Source: Aquarana catesbeiana (Eukaryota > Chordata > Amphibia > Anura > Ranidae). Taken from it: a stretch of DNA of 64,000 bases. How positions within the stretch are numbered: position 1 is the first letter of the stretch; every line of letters begins with the position of its first letter. Shown one piece after another: positions 53,759 to 64,000 of the stretch. The position numbers were made by a program, and so were the translations under genes. The stretch lies in the NCBI RefSeq assembly GCF_042186555.1, contig NC_133329.1, forward strand, positions 187,957,206-188,021,205, read 5' to 3'. Under the pieces are notes generated by a model. That model saw only the letters and a program-made list of their open reading frames with translations, was not told the DNA's origin and searched no databases.

Positions 53759-55759
53759 GTGAACGGGCAAAAAATTCAGAAGAACACACAAACACTGTTA
53801 AAGTCTATGAGACACGAACATGAAAAATCAAAAGTGCTCATTTTAAAGGCTTATATGCAAGTTATTGTCATAAAAAGTGTTTGGGGACCTGGATCCTGCC
53901 CCAGGGGACATGTATTAATGCAAATTTTTTTTTTTTTTAAACGCCCGTTTTTTCGGGAGCAGTGATTTTTTTTAATGCTTAAAGTGAAGGAATAAAAATC
54001 AAATATTCCTTTAAATATCGTGCCTTGGGGGTGTTTATAGTATGCCTGCAAAATGGCACATTTTTCCCGTGTTTAGAACAGTACCACAGCAAAATGACAT
54101 TTCTAAAGGAAAAATTGTCATTTAAAACTGATCACGGCTGTAATGAATTGTCGGGTCTCGGCAATATAGATACCCCCCCAGTACAATACCAGGCCCTTTG
54201 GGTCTGGTACGAATATTAAGGGGATACCCGAACCAAAATTAAAAAAAAAAAATTGCGTGGGGTTCCCCCTAAAATCCATACCAGGCCCTTCAGATCTGGT
54301 ATGCATTTTAAGGGGAACCCTGTGCCAAAATTTAAAAAAATGGTGTAGGGGTCCCCCCAAAATCCATACCAGACCCTTATCCGAGCACACAACCTGGCAG
54401 GCCTCAGGAAAAGAGGGGGACGAGAGAGTGCCCCCCCTCCTGAACTGTACCAGGCCACATGCCCTCAACATGGGGAGCGTGCTTTGGGGGTCTTACCCCA
54501 AAGCACCTTGTTGCCATGTTGATGGGGACAAGGGCCTCATCCCCCCAACCCTTACCATTTTTGACACTTTTTTGTGTGAAATGGTAGGGGTACAATGTAC
54601 CCCATTACCAATTCACATGGGGGGGAGGCCGGGATCTGGGGGTCCCCTTGTTAAAGGGGGCTTCCAGATTCTGATAAGCCCCCCACATACTCCCACAACC
54701 ACCGGGCAAGGGTTGTGGGGATGAGGCCCTTGTCCCCATCAACATGGGGACAAGGTGCTTTGGGGTCAGACCCCAAAGCACCCTCCCCATTTTGAGGGCA
54801 TGTGGCCTGGTTTGGTTCAGGAGGGGGGCTCTCTCTCATCCCCCCCTCTTTTCCTGCGGCCTGCCAGGTTGCGTGCTCAGATAAGGGTCTGGTATGGATT
54901 TTGGGGGGACCCCTACGCCATTTTTTTTTAAATTTGGCGCAGGGTCCCCCTTAATTTACATATCAGACCTGAAGGGCCTGGTAAGGATTTTAGGGGAACC
55001 CCCACGCAATTTTTTTTTAAAATTTTGGTTCGGGGTTCCCCTTAATATTCATACCAGACCCAAAGGGCCTGGTAATGGATTGGGGGGGGGGGAAACCCAT
55101 GCTCTTTTTTTTCAATGAGTTTTATCTATATTGCCAAGACCCGACAATTCATTACAGCCGCGATCAGTTTTAAATGACAATTTTTCCTTTAGAAATGTCA
55201 TTTTGCTGTGGTAGTGTTCTAAACACTGGAAAAATGCACCACTTTGCAGGCATACTATAGACACTCCCCAGGCACAATATTTAAAGGAATATTTCATTTT
55301 TATTTTTTCACTTTAAGCATTAAAAAAAAAATCACTGCTCCCGAAAAAACGGATGTTTTTAAAAATAGGATTTTTTATAACAGCTTACCTGTAAAATCCT
55401 TTTCTTTTGATGGACATCACAGGACACAGAGCCACAGTAATAACTGATGGGTTATGTAGGTACCACTAGGTATTGGACACTGGTCACACCCTAATCAGGA
55501 AGTTCAACCCCCTATATAATCCCTCCTCTTCCAGGGATACCTCAGTTTTGTAGCAAAGCAATATAAGTGTATTAGAAGAGTGGCGGGACCTCTGTGTCCC
55601 GTGATGTCCATCGAAAGAAAAGGATTTTACAGGTAAACTGTTATAAAAAATCCTATTTCCTTTCTCGGACATCATGGAACACAGAGCCACAGTAATAACT
55701 GATGGGATGTCCCAAAGCAATGCCAACTGGGGGGGGAATCACAACCAAGTAGGGTACAA

Positions 55760-56830
55760 TCAGACCTGAGGACTTTGTAACGCTGTCTGCAGCACACTAC
55801 GCCCAAAGGCGATATCCTCATGCCTTTTCACACCCACCTGATAAAATCTGGTGAATGTATGGACTGAAGACCAGGTTTCGGCCTTGCAGATCTGAGCCAT
55901 AGAGGCCTGGTGATGCACTGCCCAAGAAGCACTAATAGCCCTTGTGGAATGTGCTTTGATCTGAAACTGAGAAATCTTCCGTTTCAAACCGTAAGCCTGA
56001 ATAATCAATTGTCTAATCCATTTAGAAATGGTAGCTTTTGACGCTGCCTGTCCTCTACTGGGACCCTCTGGCAGCACAAACAAAACATCCGTTTTGCGAA
56101 TTTGAGCAGTTGCTTCCAGATAGACCTTGACTGCTCTTACTACATCCAAAGAATGTAGTGATTTTTCTTCTGGAGAGCAGGGATCTGGTAAAAAGGAAGG
56201 CAGAACAATGTCTTGTTTAGATGAAAATCTGAAACCACCTTCGGTAAAAAACTAGGATGAGGGCGCAGTATCACTCTATCCTTGTGTACAATCAAATAAG
56301 GCTCTTTACAGGAAAGAGCTGCTAATTCTGATACTCTTCTAGCAGAAGAGATGGCTACCAGAAAAATTCGTTTCCTTGTTAGCAAGATCAAAGGGATCTG
56401 ACGTATTGGTTCAAAAGGCTGTTTCTGTAACACGGACAGAACCAAGTTCAAGTCCCAGGGGTTTAGAGGCGCCTTAACCGGAGGATTAAGACGCATCCCC
56501 CCCTGCATAAAGTTTCGAACCAACGAATGCGAAGCAAGTGGCCTTTGAAATAATACTGATAAGGCCGAGACCTGGCCCTTGATGGTACTCAAGGCCAGCT
56601 TCATTTCTAATCCCAATTGTAGAAAATCAAGAATTCTACCAATCACATACTTTCTGGGATGCCAACCCCTGGATTCACACCAGGATATATAAGCTTTCCA
56701 GACTCTATGATAAATCCTTCTGGAAGCTGGCTTCCTTGCATTGATCAAGGTAGATATCACAGGACCTGAAAGCCCACGACTCTTCAGAACGTGGGTCTCA
56801 ATAGCCAAACCATCAAATTTAGTGTTTGTA
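55760..56830 (-). pseudogene. DIRS tyrosine recombinase, one frameshift
   Basis: The N-terminal SAM-like part (SRRIYHRVWKAYISWCESRG) and core follow, with the first catalytic Arg in SSARRVSELAALS near 56320. A frameshift at about 56140-56210 moves to the frame 56149-55760, which has the His-x-x-Arg box (AHSTRAISASWA, near 55930) and the nucleophile Tyr in TFTRFYQV (near 55850). All four catalytic residues are therefore still encoded. The 5' part overlaps RNase H in another frame, as is usual for DIRS. Confidence 0.85.
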
Positions 56831-57578
56831 AGGCAGGATGGAACACTGGACCTTGAGATAACAGGTCTGGGTGTACCGGTAGGGTCCACTGGGAACCCAC
56901 CGTCATCCTTACTATTTCTGCATACCAAGTCCTTCTGGGCCAAGCGGGGGCCACCAGAAGTACCGACTTCCTTTCCTGCCTGATCCTGTGAAGGAGTCGT
57001 GGCAGTAGCAGAATAGGCGGGAATGCATAAATCAGTGAGAACCGATGCCACTGAATCACCAACGCATCCGTCCCGCATGCGAGAGAATCCCTTGTCCTTG
57101 CCACAAATCTGTCTATCTTTTTGTTGAATCGGGAAGCAAAGAGATCTACATCTGGAACCCCCCATCTTTGGCATATGGCCAAAAAAACGTCAGGATGCAG
57201 AGACCATTCCTCTGGGAGTAACTGCTGGCGACTTAGATAGTCCGCCTGCCAGTTCTCTATCCCAGGAATGAAAACTGCCGATATGCATGGCACATGCATC
57301 TCTGCCCAGATTAAGATCTGGTTCACCTCCTTTTGAGCAGACCGGCTCTGGGTGCCTCCCTGATGATTGATATAAGCCACTGCTGTGGCATTGTCGGACT
57401 GAATCCTGACTGGGCAACCCTGTAGCCTGATAGTCCAGGCTTTTAGGGCTAGATATATTGCCCGGATCTCCAGAATGTTGATGGGTAAAGTCCTCTCGGT
57501 CTTGGACCATAACCCCTGGATCGCAGACTGTTCCAGAACTGCTCCCCAACCTGACAGACTGGCATCTGTTGTTACCAC
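56784..57578 (-). pseudogene. DIRS RNase H region
   Basis: The frame opens with VVTTDASLSGWGAVL (catalytic Asp), then LEIRAIYLAL (Glu) and IQSDNATAVAYINHQGG (Asp), followed by VFIPGIENWQADYLSRQ and the DIRS-specific domain (PDVDLFASRFNKKI, then LLVAPAWPRRTWY). It runs 264 codons without a stop. RT, normally just upstream, is missing. Confidence 0.85.
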
Positions 57579-57579
57579 C

Positions 57580-58660
57580 GTCCAGGTAACCAGTAGAAAA
57601 GATTTCCCCTTCTGCAGGTTTGACTCTTGTTTCTTGCCCCAGACGGAGGAGGCCGTCGTGACTGCCTGGAGGCTGATGCCCCTGGCGATGGGGAAAGAGT
57701 CCGTTTGAAAGAGGGACGCTTACTCTTCTTCTTAACAGGTAAGAGAGTGCATTTCCCACAAGAGATTCTCTTGATATAATTATCCAAATCTTCTCCAAAC
57801 AACCTTGCACCACGAAAAGGAAACCCAGCCAAGAGCTTCTTACATGGTGCTTCGGCTGATCAATTTTTCAACCATAAGATCCTACGCATATGCACCAACC
57901 CAAGTGAAAGACGAGAGGTTTGCATGATAGAATCTCTGATGGCGTCAAAAACATAACATAAGGCCGCTGGAAGGTTAGCAAACCCCTGGGCCTGCTGTTC
58001 AGGTAGAACCTTGTTGACCTGCTTAACATGGTCTCTTAAGTATTGACAGACTCCAATCGCTGCTACTGCAGGTTGAGCCACTGATCCTGCTAAGGAAAAA
58101 ACATCCTTCAATAAGGATTCCATCTTTTTATCCACAGGATCCCTGAGCATCTGAGCATTGTCTACAGGACAAGTCAGACTACTATTTATAGAGGAAATGG
58201 CCGCATCAATGGCCGGCATTCCCCACATCTTAATAAATTTTTCTTCCATAGGATAAAGTGTTGAAAACTTTTTCGGCGGAAGAAAATGCTTATCTGGGTG
58301 ATCCCACTCAGAATAAAGGAGCTTTTCAAGCAAATTATGAACAGGAAAAGCATGTGCTGTTTGAGAAGGTTTCAGCGACCCCAAAGAAGAAGAAGGTTCC
58401 CTAACTGGTTCAGATACGGGCAACTTAATTGTGGAGCGGACCAATCCAGTAAGGATCTGTACTAAGACTTTCTCCTCTTGGGAAGTCGAAGAGGGTCTCT
58501 CTCCACCTGATTCCTCCGAAGAGGAGTCATCCGTCCCATCCCGATCCTCTGAAAGGGATTCTTCTCCTTTATCCCAGAGCTCCTCTTCCCGAGGGTCTTG
58601 GGGAGCAGAGGAAGGCCTAGTGCGTTTTCTTCCACTGAGTGAAGATGTGATCACGGCCAT
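57580..58660 (-). pseudogene. DIRS gag-like region
   Basis: Met 58660 opens a frame of 266 codons with an acidic/Ser-rich N-terminus (SLSEDRDGTDDSSSEESGGE) and helical sequence (WDHPDKHFLPPKKFSTLYP, ARLFGEDLDNYIKR in the next piece). After a stop at 57860 the pattern continues to about 57590 in another frame with a basic KKKSKRPSFKR tail. The deletion that removed RT ends near 57590. Confidence 0.75.
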
Positions 58661-58699
58661 TAATCTTTCCTCTAAACCATTAATGGTTGAGGAATAAAC

Positions 58700-59930
58700 C
58701 TCTTATGTAACGTATACAGGGGCTGAAGCGCCAGAAGCGGGTACAGCCCCTGACCCCAACGGTTCTCCCTGGCTAGCCGTCCCTGGCCCCTCAGGGGGGG
58801 AGGATGCTGCAGACAGGGGGTCCTCAGAACCTGACCGAGATCCCCTAGTGTCTCTGGTTCTGGGGGTATCTGAACCTCTTCTACCCATAGTGCAAAGCAA
58901 CAAGGTGGAGGCATCCAAAATAAACAGTGACTGCTGAGCGATGTAGTCTGGCAAAAGCCTTGCTACCAAATGCCCAGTCTGGTGTTACCTTAGAAAATGC
59001 AGCCTAGGGGAATGCCTGTGTCCCACCTAACATGTTACTGTCAGCTCTGTGTCCCTCCAAAGGCTCATAGCACCTGTAAAGTGTGCTTTAAATAGCTCTG
59101 TTTCAGGCAATGTGGGCGTCTGAGCATGCTGACGCCCCACCCCCCCTCTACCGCTCCCCCCCTTCGTTTTCGCTTCCCACGCTAGCCGCTTCCGGAACAA
59201 GCATGGAGGAAGGCTGGGGATGGAGGAAGGAGAGAGGCTGGCAGAGATGGAGCCTGCATGATGCAATGGCGGCCTGGCGGTGGCAGCGGCGGTGACAGTG
59301 CGGTGTAACCACCTTACAGCCTTCCCGCAGCCTCCCCTTAGCCTGGGGGGAATATCCCAGAGGAGAAAACCCCCCATCCCATCCTACCTGGAGCCGGTCG
59401 GAGGAGCTCTGTGCAGCGTCGAACGCTGGGACAGAAATCAGCATGAAAGGTATGTGCTCTTGGCAGCCGCCGGTGGTCACAATAGGCATAGCATGCATTT
59501 ACCTTAAAGGAGAAAACCTACTAGAATTAAAATTCTGTGGAATCTCCTCTTACCTTATCCAGATGCAGGATTCTGTATATACAGACCCAATCTTCACCTC
59601 TCACGGTGGGCTCCGTTTGAAAAACCTTCAGAGACTGGGGGCCCCCTACGGATAGGGGGATCCACAGTTCTGGCCCTGTAAAGCACCCAGCCAGAAATAA
59701 GGTGTTAACGACCCTTTTCTGATATGCGGGGTCCAGCTCTCTAAAAAGAGAAGCGTTACAGGTAAAACCTTGTTTCTTCGGACACGAGGCCCGGGTACCA
59801 TCCAATTCGGCCATGAAAAGACACTTTGAATGGATCCGGTTCGCCTGGCTTGCCCCAGTATAGGATATCAGGATATTCCCTTTGCAGCTTCAGCACAGGA
59901 CATCTTTACACGTCCAACACATAAGACACT
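58700..59930 (-). other. DIRS 5' region
   Basis: GC-rich sequence between the right inverted repeat and gag. Frames up to 116 codons were seen on both strands without motifs; regarded as leader. Confidence 0.45.
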
Positions 59931-60421
59931 GGCGTAAAAACTGAGGTATCCCTGGAAGGGGAGGGATTATATAGGGGGTTGAACTTCCTGATTAGGGTGT
60001 GACCAGTGTCCAATACCTAGTGGTACCTACATAACCCATCAGTTATTACTGTGGCTCTGTGTCCCGTGATGTCCGAGAAAGAAATAAAATTTTGCATTAA
60101 TACATGTCCCCTGGAGCAGGACCCAGGTCCCCAAACACTTTTTATGACAATAACTTGCATATAAGCCTTTAAAATGAGCACTTTTGATTTTTCATGTTAG
60201 TGTCCCATAGACTTTAATGGTGTTTCGTGGCTTTCGAATTTGCCGCGAACACCGCCTATTGTTCCCTGTTGGGCAAACAGGAGAACACCCGATGTTTGAG
60301 CCGAACTTACATTTCGACTCGAACATCGGCCTCATCCCTAATCCCTGACACAAAGCTACAGATACTGACTCCAGACCAGACACAGAAGGAAAAAGTGGTG
60401 CTATTATTAAGATAAACTTAC

Positions 60422-60785
60422 TGTTCACAGGAAGCACTCTTGTCTCGGTCTCCAGACCAGCTGACAATTTCTGGTTCATATGCGTCATAATCATCCAGCT
60501 CTTCTTTAGCTATGCTTTTCACAACCAGCTTTGCATAGTCAACTTCTTCAGTAACACAAGAAGAGTCATCATTTTCTTTATCATGTAAGTCCAGTTGAAA
60601 CTGTGCTTCAAAGTGAGGTAAAACTTCTGAGGAACTGTCAGTCTGCTTCTCTGAACTCTCTATGCTACTCATCAGAGTCTTTGAAACATTCACAAGATCT
60701 GGATCTTCCATATCCCCATCATCATCAAATGAGATGATAGTCAACACTTTTTTCTTTTTCTTGCGCTCCTTTTTCGCTTTGCCAT
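60422..60785 (-). CDS. Probable exon of an unidentified host gene
   Basis: A 364-nt open stretch on the minus strand has an acceptor with pyrimidine tract (CTTCCTGTAG) at its start and a GTAAGT donor at 60416-60421. The translation is hydrophilic: a lysine run (KKERKKKKK), then an acidic, Ser-rich segment (SFDDDGDMEDPDL; SSEKQTDSSSEVLP) and DYDAYEPEIVSWSGD. It has no transposon motif, is not within a recognised element and shows codon-like constraint (no stops). A TAA overlaps the donor (60418-60420), so it could also be a terminal exon. The gene was not recognised. Confidence 0.5.
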
Positions 60786-61261
60786 CTACAGGAAGTAAAA
60801 CTGATGTTAAAAAAGTTATCAAGTAAAATACATTTTTATGGTTTTAGCTCAGTTCGCCTTGACACAACAGTGAAGATAAAGTACTAACCAGAATAACAGT
60901 TTTTTCTAGCTACATTTACATAGTTCACAATTATTTTATATTTGTGGACATTGAACAAAAACAAATACTAACAAAAAAAATTAAGTGGAACACTTTTAAA
61001 ATGCTTATTTTAGTTAATTGTCTTAACTTTAGACTGTTTAAATGCTTTTGAGAAAGATCTATCTTACACTCAATAATAGCTTTTAACCTTACTTTGCAAA
61101 TTTAGTATAGCAGTTCTCATAAACAAAATATTAAAATGTATGAAAAGATGTAAAGCCCAAATTGTTTTTTTGTTTCGTTGTTGTTGATATAGTATGGAAG
61201 TGTAAAACCCCCTTTAGGTTTTTATTGCTGTCTTTATCTCTGCTGGGAAGATTCAACCTCT
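60786..61261. other. AT-rich, intron-like sequence
   Basis: Nothing recognised; consistent with an intron upstream of the exon at 60422-60785. Confidence 0.35.
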
Positions 61262-61265
61262 TTAA

Positions 61266-61660
61266 CCACTTCAGCTACGGAAAGGTTTTACCCCTTTATG
61301 ACAAGGGCATATTTTGCTATTCAGCTCTGTGCTATTTTAATTGGCAATTGCACGGTTATGCAACACTGTACGCAAATTAAATTACTTTTTTTTTTTTTTT
61401 TTTTTTTTACACAAATATAGTATTCTTAATTGATCACCACTGGGTTTTTTTTATTTTTTGCAATATACACGAAAAAAGGCTGAAAATTAAAAAAATATTT
61501 TCTACTTTCTGTTATAAAACATAGCCAATAAAATAGAATTTTGCCATAAATTTAGGCCAAAATGTATTCTGCTACATGTCTTTGGTAAAAAAAATCCCAA
61601 TAAATGTATATTAATTGGTTTGTGTGAAAGTTATAGCATCTACAAACTATGGTATATATT
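61266..61660. mobile_element. Fragment of TTAA-type MITE
   Basis: It begins after TTAA (61262-61265) with CCACTTCAGC and contains AT-rich blocks, in opposite orientation, like those of the MITE at 40538-41518 (poly-T tracts, GTGATCACC-like and TATAGC-like words). The far end could not be fixed; another TTAA occurs at 62152-62155. Confidence 0.5.
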
Positions 61661-62218
61661 TTTGAAACTTGATCAATTCTGATGTACTAATGGCCTAATT
61701 TCTTGAGGCCCTAAAAGGAAGGACAGTACAAATTGCCCTCAAATGAAACAATGTGAGGCATTTAGTAAGAGGCAAAGCACGTTTTTTGAAGTTGTAATTT
61801 TTTGTCACATTTTTTTGAAAATGGAGAAATTGAATTCTATTTGTTTTTGTTTTTTCACATTTTTTTTTTTACATGCTGTCACCAGTGCAGTACAGCATAA
61901 TCATATGACTGATGTGGCGGTGATCATGGGCACTGACTGGTGACAGAATGTAAAAATATAAATAATTTTTAATTCAATAGTTTTAAACATTTAATTTTTG
62001 ATCATTTTTTTGCATACTTTCATCAGAGTAGTTCAGTGTCACCATAGTAAGGTCAAGGATTTGTATTTATTTTATTTTTTTTTTTTACACTTTGTTTGCT
62101 ATTACAATGAAGATCATTGTAATAGCACATTTTTCAACTGTCATATATGGGTTAACCATTCATGACAGCTGTTATCACTGGAGACTGGAGATCATGTTGA
62201 AGCAATAAGTTCTGTTTT
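61661..62218. other. AT-rich, unassigned
   Basis: Poly-T tracts (61861, 62079) and no coding content. It may be the rest of the MITE. Confidence 0.35.
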
Positions 62219-64000
62219 GTTAGGATAGTATCAGGTGTAGCCTCCTCCGGGGTATCAGTGATAAGGCATCGGCTTTGCCATTTTTAGATCCCGGCCGGTA
62301 GGTGATATGGAACTGGAATCGAGAAAAGAACAAGGCCCAACGAACCTGGCAAAGCCTCAACCGTTTGGTGGACCGGAGGTATTCTACATTTTTATGATCC
62401 GTATAGATCATAATAGAATGACTGGCTCCCTCTAGGAGGTACCTCCATTCTTCCAAGGCTGTTTTTATAGCGAGAAGCTCGCGACGACTCACATCATAAT
62501 TCTTTTCTGGTTGGCTCATCTTGCGGGAGGAGAAAGCTATGGGATGGGGTAGTACCTTGGACCCCTGGTGCTGTGACAGAATGGCTCCTGTAGTCATTTC
62601 TGAGGCATAAACTTCCAGGACATAGGGTAGCGCAGGGTCGGGGTGCTAAAGGATAGCAGTGGAAGTGAACAGGGACTTCAGGGTGTTGAAGGCGACCTGA
62701 GCCTCAGAGGACCATTGGAAGCATACATGCTGGCAGGTTGGGAAATTGGTGAAATGATGGTGAAGAAGTCCTTGAACTTCCTATAGAAGTTGGCGAAGTC
62801 AACAAACCTCTGCACACCCCTCTTATCCATTGGGGCTGGCCAGTCCCCGATGGCTTTGACCTTTTGGGAGTCCATAGCGATCCCTTTGGTAGAAATAATG
62901 AGGCCTAAAAACTGGATGGATTCTTTCTCAAAATTGCACTTTTTGGCCTTTGCGTACAGTCCGTGTCACCTCAGGGTGGCTACCGCCTTTTTTATATGAG
63001 ACCTATGGAGCTTTACGCTAGCTGAAAAGATAAGGATGTCATCTAGGTAAACGATATCGTAATGGTCCAGGAACTCCCAGAAAATGTCATTCCCCAGGTG
63101 CTGGAAAGTGCCAGGTGTATTGCAGAGACAGAAGGGCATGACCAGGTATTCGAAGTGTCCAAACCGAGTTTGGAACGCTGTTTTCCACTCGTCACCCTCT
63201 CAGATGCAGATCAGGTTGTAGGCCCCGCGTGGGTCCAGTTTGGTAAAGACCCAGGCATTACAGAATCTCTGGAAAAGTCCCAGGATCAGCGGGAGTGGGT
63301 AGCTATTCTTAATTGTAATTTTATTGAGCTCTCTGTAGTCTATGCAGGGTCTGAGGGACTGGTCTTTTTTTTCCACAAGGAATATGCCATCGCCTGCAGG
63401 AGAGGAAGGAGGACGGATGAACCCCTTTTTTAGATTGTCGTCCAGATACAGCTGCAGGGCCTGTATCTGAGAAGCAATATTCGACCAAATAGTATCTCGG
63501 AGCCAGGCAAAAGCTCAATGGGGCAGTCGTATGGCCGATGTGGGGAAGAGCATCCGCACTCTTTTGGTCAAACACGTCCAGGAACTCCTGCTAGACTGCA
63601 GGCACCTCCTGGTGGGCATTGGGCTGAAGCTTTAGGCAACAGGCGGGGTCCCGATGTGTGGGGTGAAGGCAATGCGGCTGGCAATACAGAGAGGAGAAGC
63701 AGATCTCCCTGCTGGACAACTTGATGTGTGGATTGTGTGCCTGCAGCCATGGGATACACAGGATAACTGGGAACATAGGTGAACTTAAAATATCAAATCT
63801 GAGGAACTTGTGGTGGCCAGACTCAGTGGACACGAGGAGAGGAGTGGTGGCTTGGGTGACAGGTCCGGAATGGGGCTTGGAGCCATCAGCCAGGTGGACA
63901 GTCAAGTGCTGTTCCTTAAGGAGGATGTTGTATTTCATTGCCAGTGCGTGGTCCAGGAAACAACTACAGGCCCCCGAACCAACTATTGCTGGAAGTCGGA
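62219..64000 (-). pseudogene. Ty3/gypsy protease-RT-RNase H, truncated by the window edge
   Basis: Reading right to left: a protease-like region (64000 to about 63600, AMKYNILLKEQ, GSKPHSGPV), RT with the YLDD catalytic box at about 63040-63051 and the thumb/connection region (KVKAIGDWPAPMDKRGVQRFV; FANFYRKF), then RNase H (HPIAFSSRKMSQPEKNYDVSRRELLAIKTALEEWR, TDHKNVEYL, and GSKNGKADALS) ending at 62219. Frames are broken at several places between 62600 and 63600. Integrase and LTR are absent on the left, so the copy is cut there. The motif style is that of vertebrate chromoviruses. Confidence 0.85.

Larger units (their letters stand above)
55369..60087 (-). mobile_element. DIRS-type tyrosine-recombinase retrotransposon, RT deleted
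   Basis: Inverted terminal repeats lie at about 55369-55555 and 59940-60087 (shared block AGTTATTACTGTGGCTCTGTGTCC and its complement, read in two parts). A second partial copy at 55590-55700 corresponds to the internal complementary region that DIRS uses for circle formation. Minus-strand genes are gag-like (58660-57860), RNase H (57578-56784) and tyrosine recombinase (about 56830-55760). RT is missing: gag C-terminal sequence at 57600-57830 passes directly to RNase H. There is no TSD, as expected for this order. Confidence 0.87.
52956..60340. mobile_element. Giant palindromic hAT derivative 2, with nested LTR and DIRS
   Basis: Exact 8-bp duplication ATCCCTGA (52948-52955 and 60341-60348), ends CAGGGATGAGC and CTCATCCCTA. 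The hAT-derived parts are 52956-53018, 53759 to about 55368 and about 60088-60340; these form two inverted halves related to derivative 1 and to the left end of the 40241 hAT, with the centre near 54600. Nested in it are a solo retroviral LTR (53019-53758) and a DIRS element (about 55369-60087). With these removed it is about 1.9 kb. Confidence 0.85.

Noticed and set aside
58690..59930. Frames of 60-116 codons in the GC-rich DIRS leader
   Set aside because: They overlap on both strands without motifs or splice signals and precede gag.
1..64000. tRNA, rRNA or snRNA genes
   Set aside because: None was recognised; no A/B box pair with a cloverleaf or conserved rRNA segment was seen.

Overview
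This window is vertebrate genomic DNA, most likely from a frog (anuran amphibian, possibly ranid; this is inferred from repeat content and not proven). It has no operons, tRNA or rRNA genes. Nearly all of it is transposable elements nested inside one another. Many of their borders can be fixed to the base because target-site duplications (TSDs) and terminal repeats are still readable. Only one stretch near 60.4-60.8 kb looks like an exon of an ordinary host gene.

Layout. 0-2.3 kb: the 3' end of a Ty3/gypsy chromovirus (integrase, chromodomain, LTR) lying among L1/Tx1-type LINE fragments. 2.5-25.7 kb: one minus-strand L1/Tx1-type LINE of about 5.3 kb, split by four separate insertions: a 1.94-kb foldback element carrying a hammerhead-ribozyme-like motif (4017-5958), an endogenous retrovirus with near-identical LTRs (8026-14784), a PIF/Harbinger transposon (15006-20562) and a Tc1 transposon (20602-24156). 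The Tc1 is itself split by a second foldback element (21063-22960). 25.8-28.7 kb: a third palindrome and a Harbinger-type MITE. 28.7-36.8 kb: a second Tc1 split by a nearly complete plus-strand LINE (29325-35869). 37.9-40.0 kb: a 24-bp minisatellite. 40.2-60.3 kb: three members of one hAT family, namely a transposase-bearing copy (40241-47385) and two giant palindromic derivatives (49930-52657 and 52956-60340), plus an unrelated hAT MITE (48135-49332). The last palindrome contains a solo retroviral LTR and a DIRS-type tyrosine-recombinase retrotransposon. 62.2-64.0 kb: the protease/RT/RNase H part of a minus-strand gypsy element running off the window.

The points most worth following are: (1) the two foldback elements with the same plan (arms of about 660-675 bp starting at one border, a loop, a 100-156 bp tail and 14-bp TSDs), one of which holds an almost textbook type-I hammerhead core; (2) the Harbinger element, whose transposase is cut short but whose two divergent accessory genes (Myb-like and MADF-like) keep open, correctly spliced reading frames; (3) the clustered hAT palindromes with perfect 8-bp TSDs.

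All identifications come from reading translations, motifs and repeat borders by eye. No database search was run, so family names below clade level are tentative.
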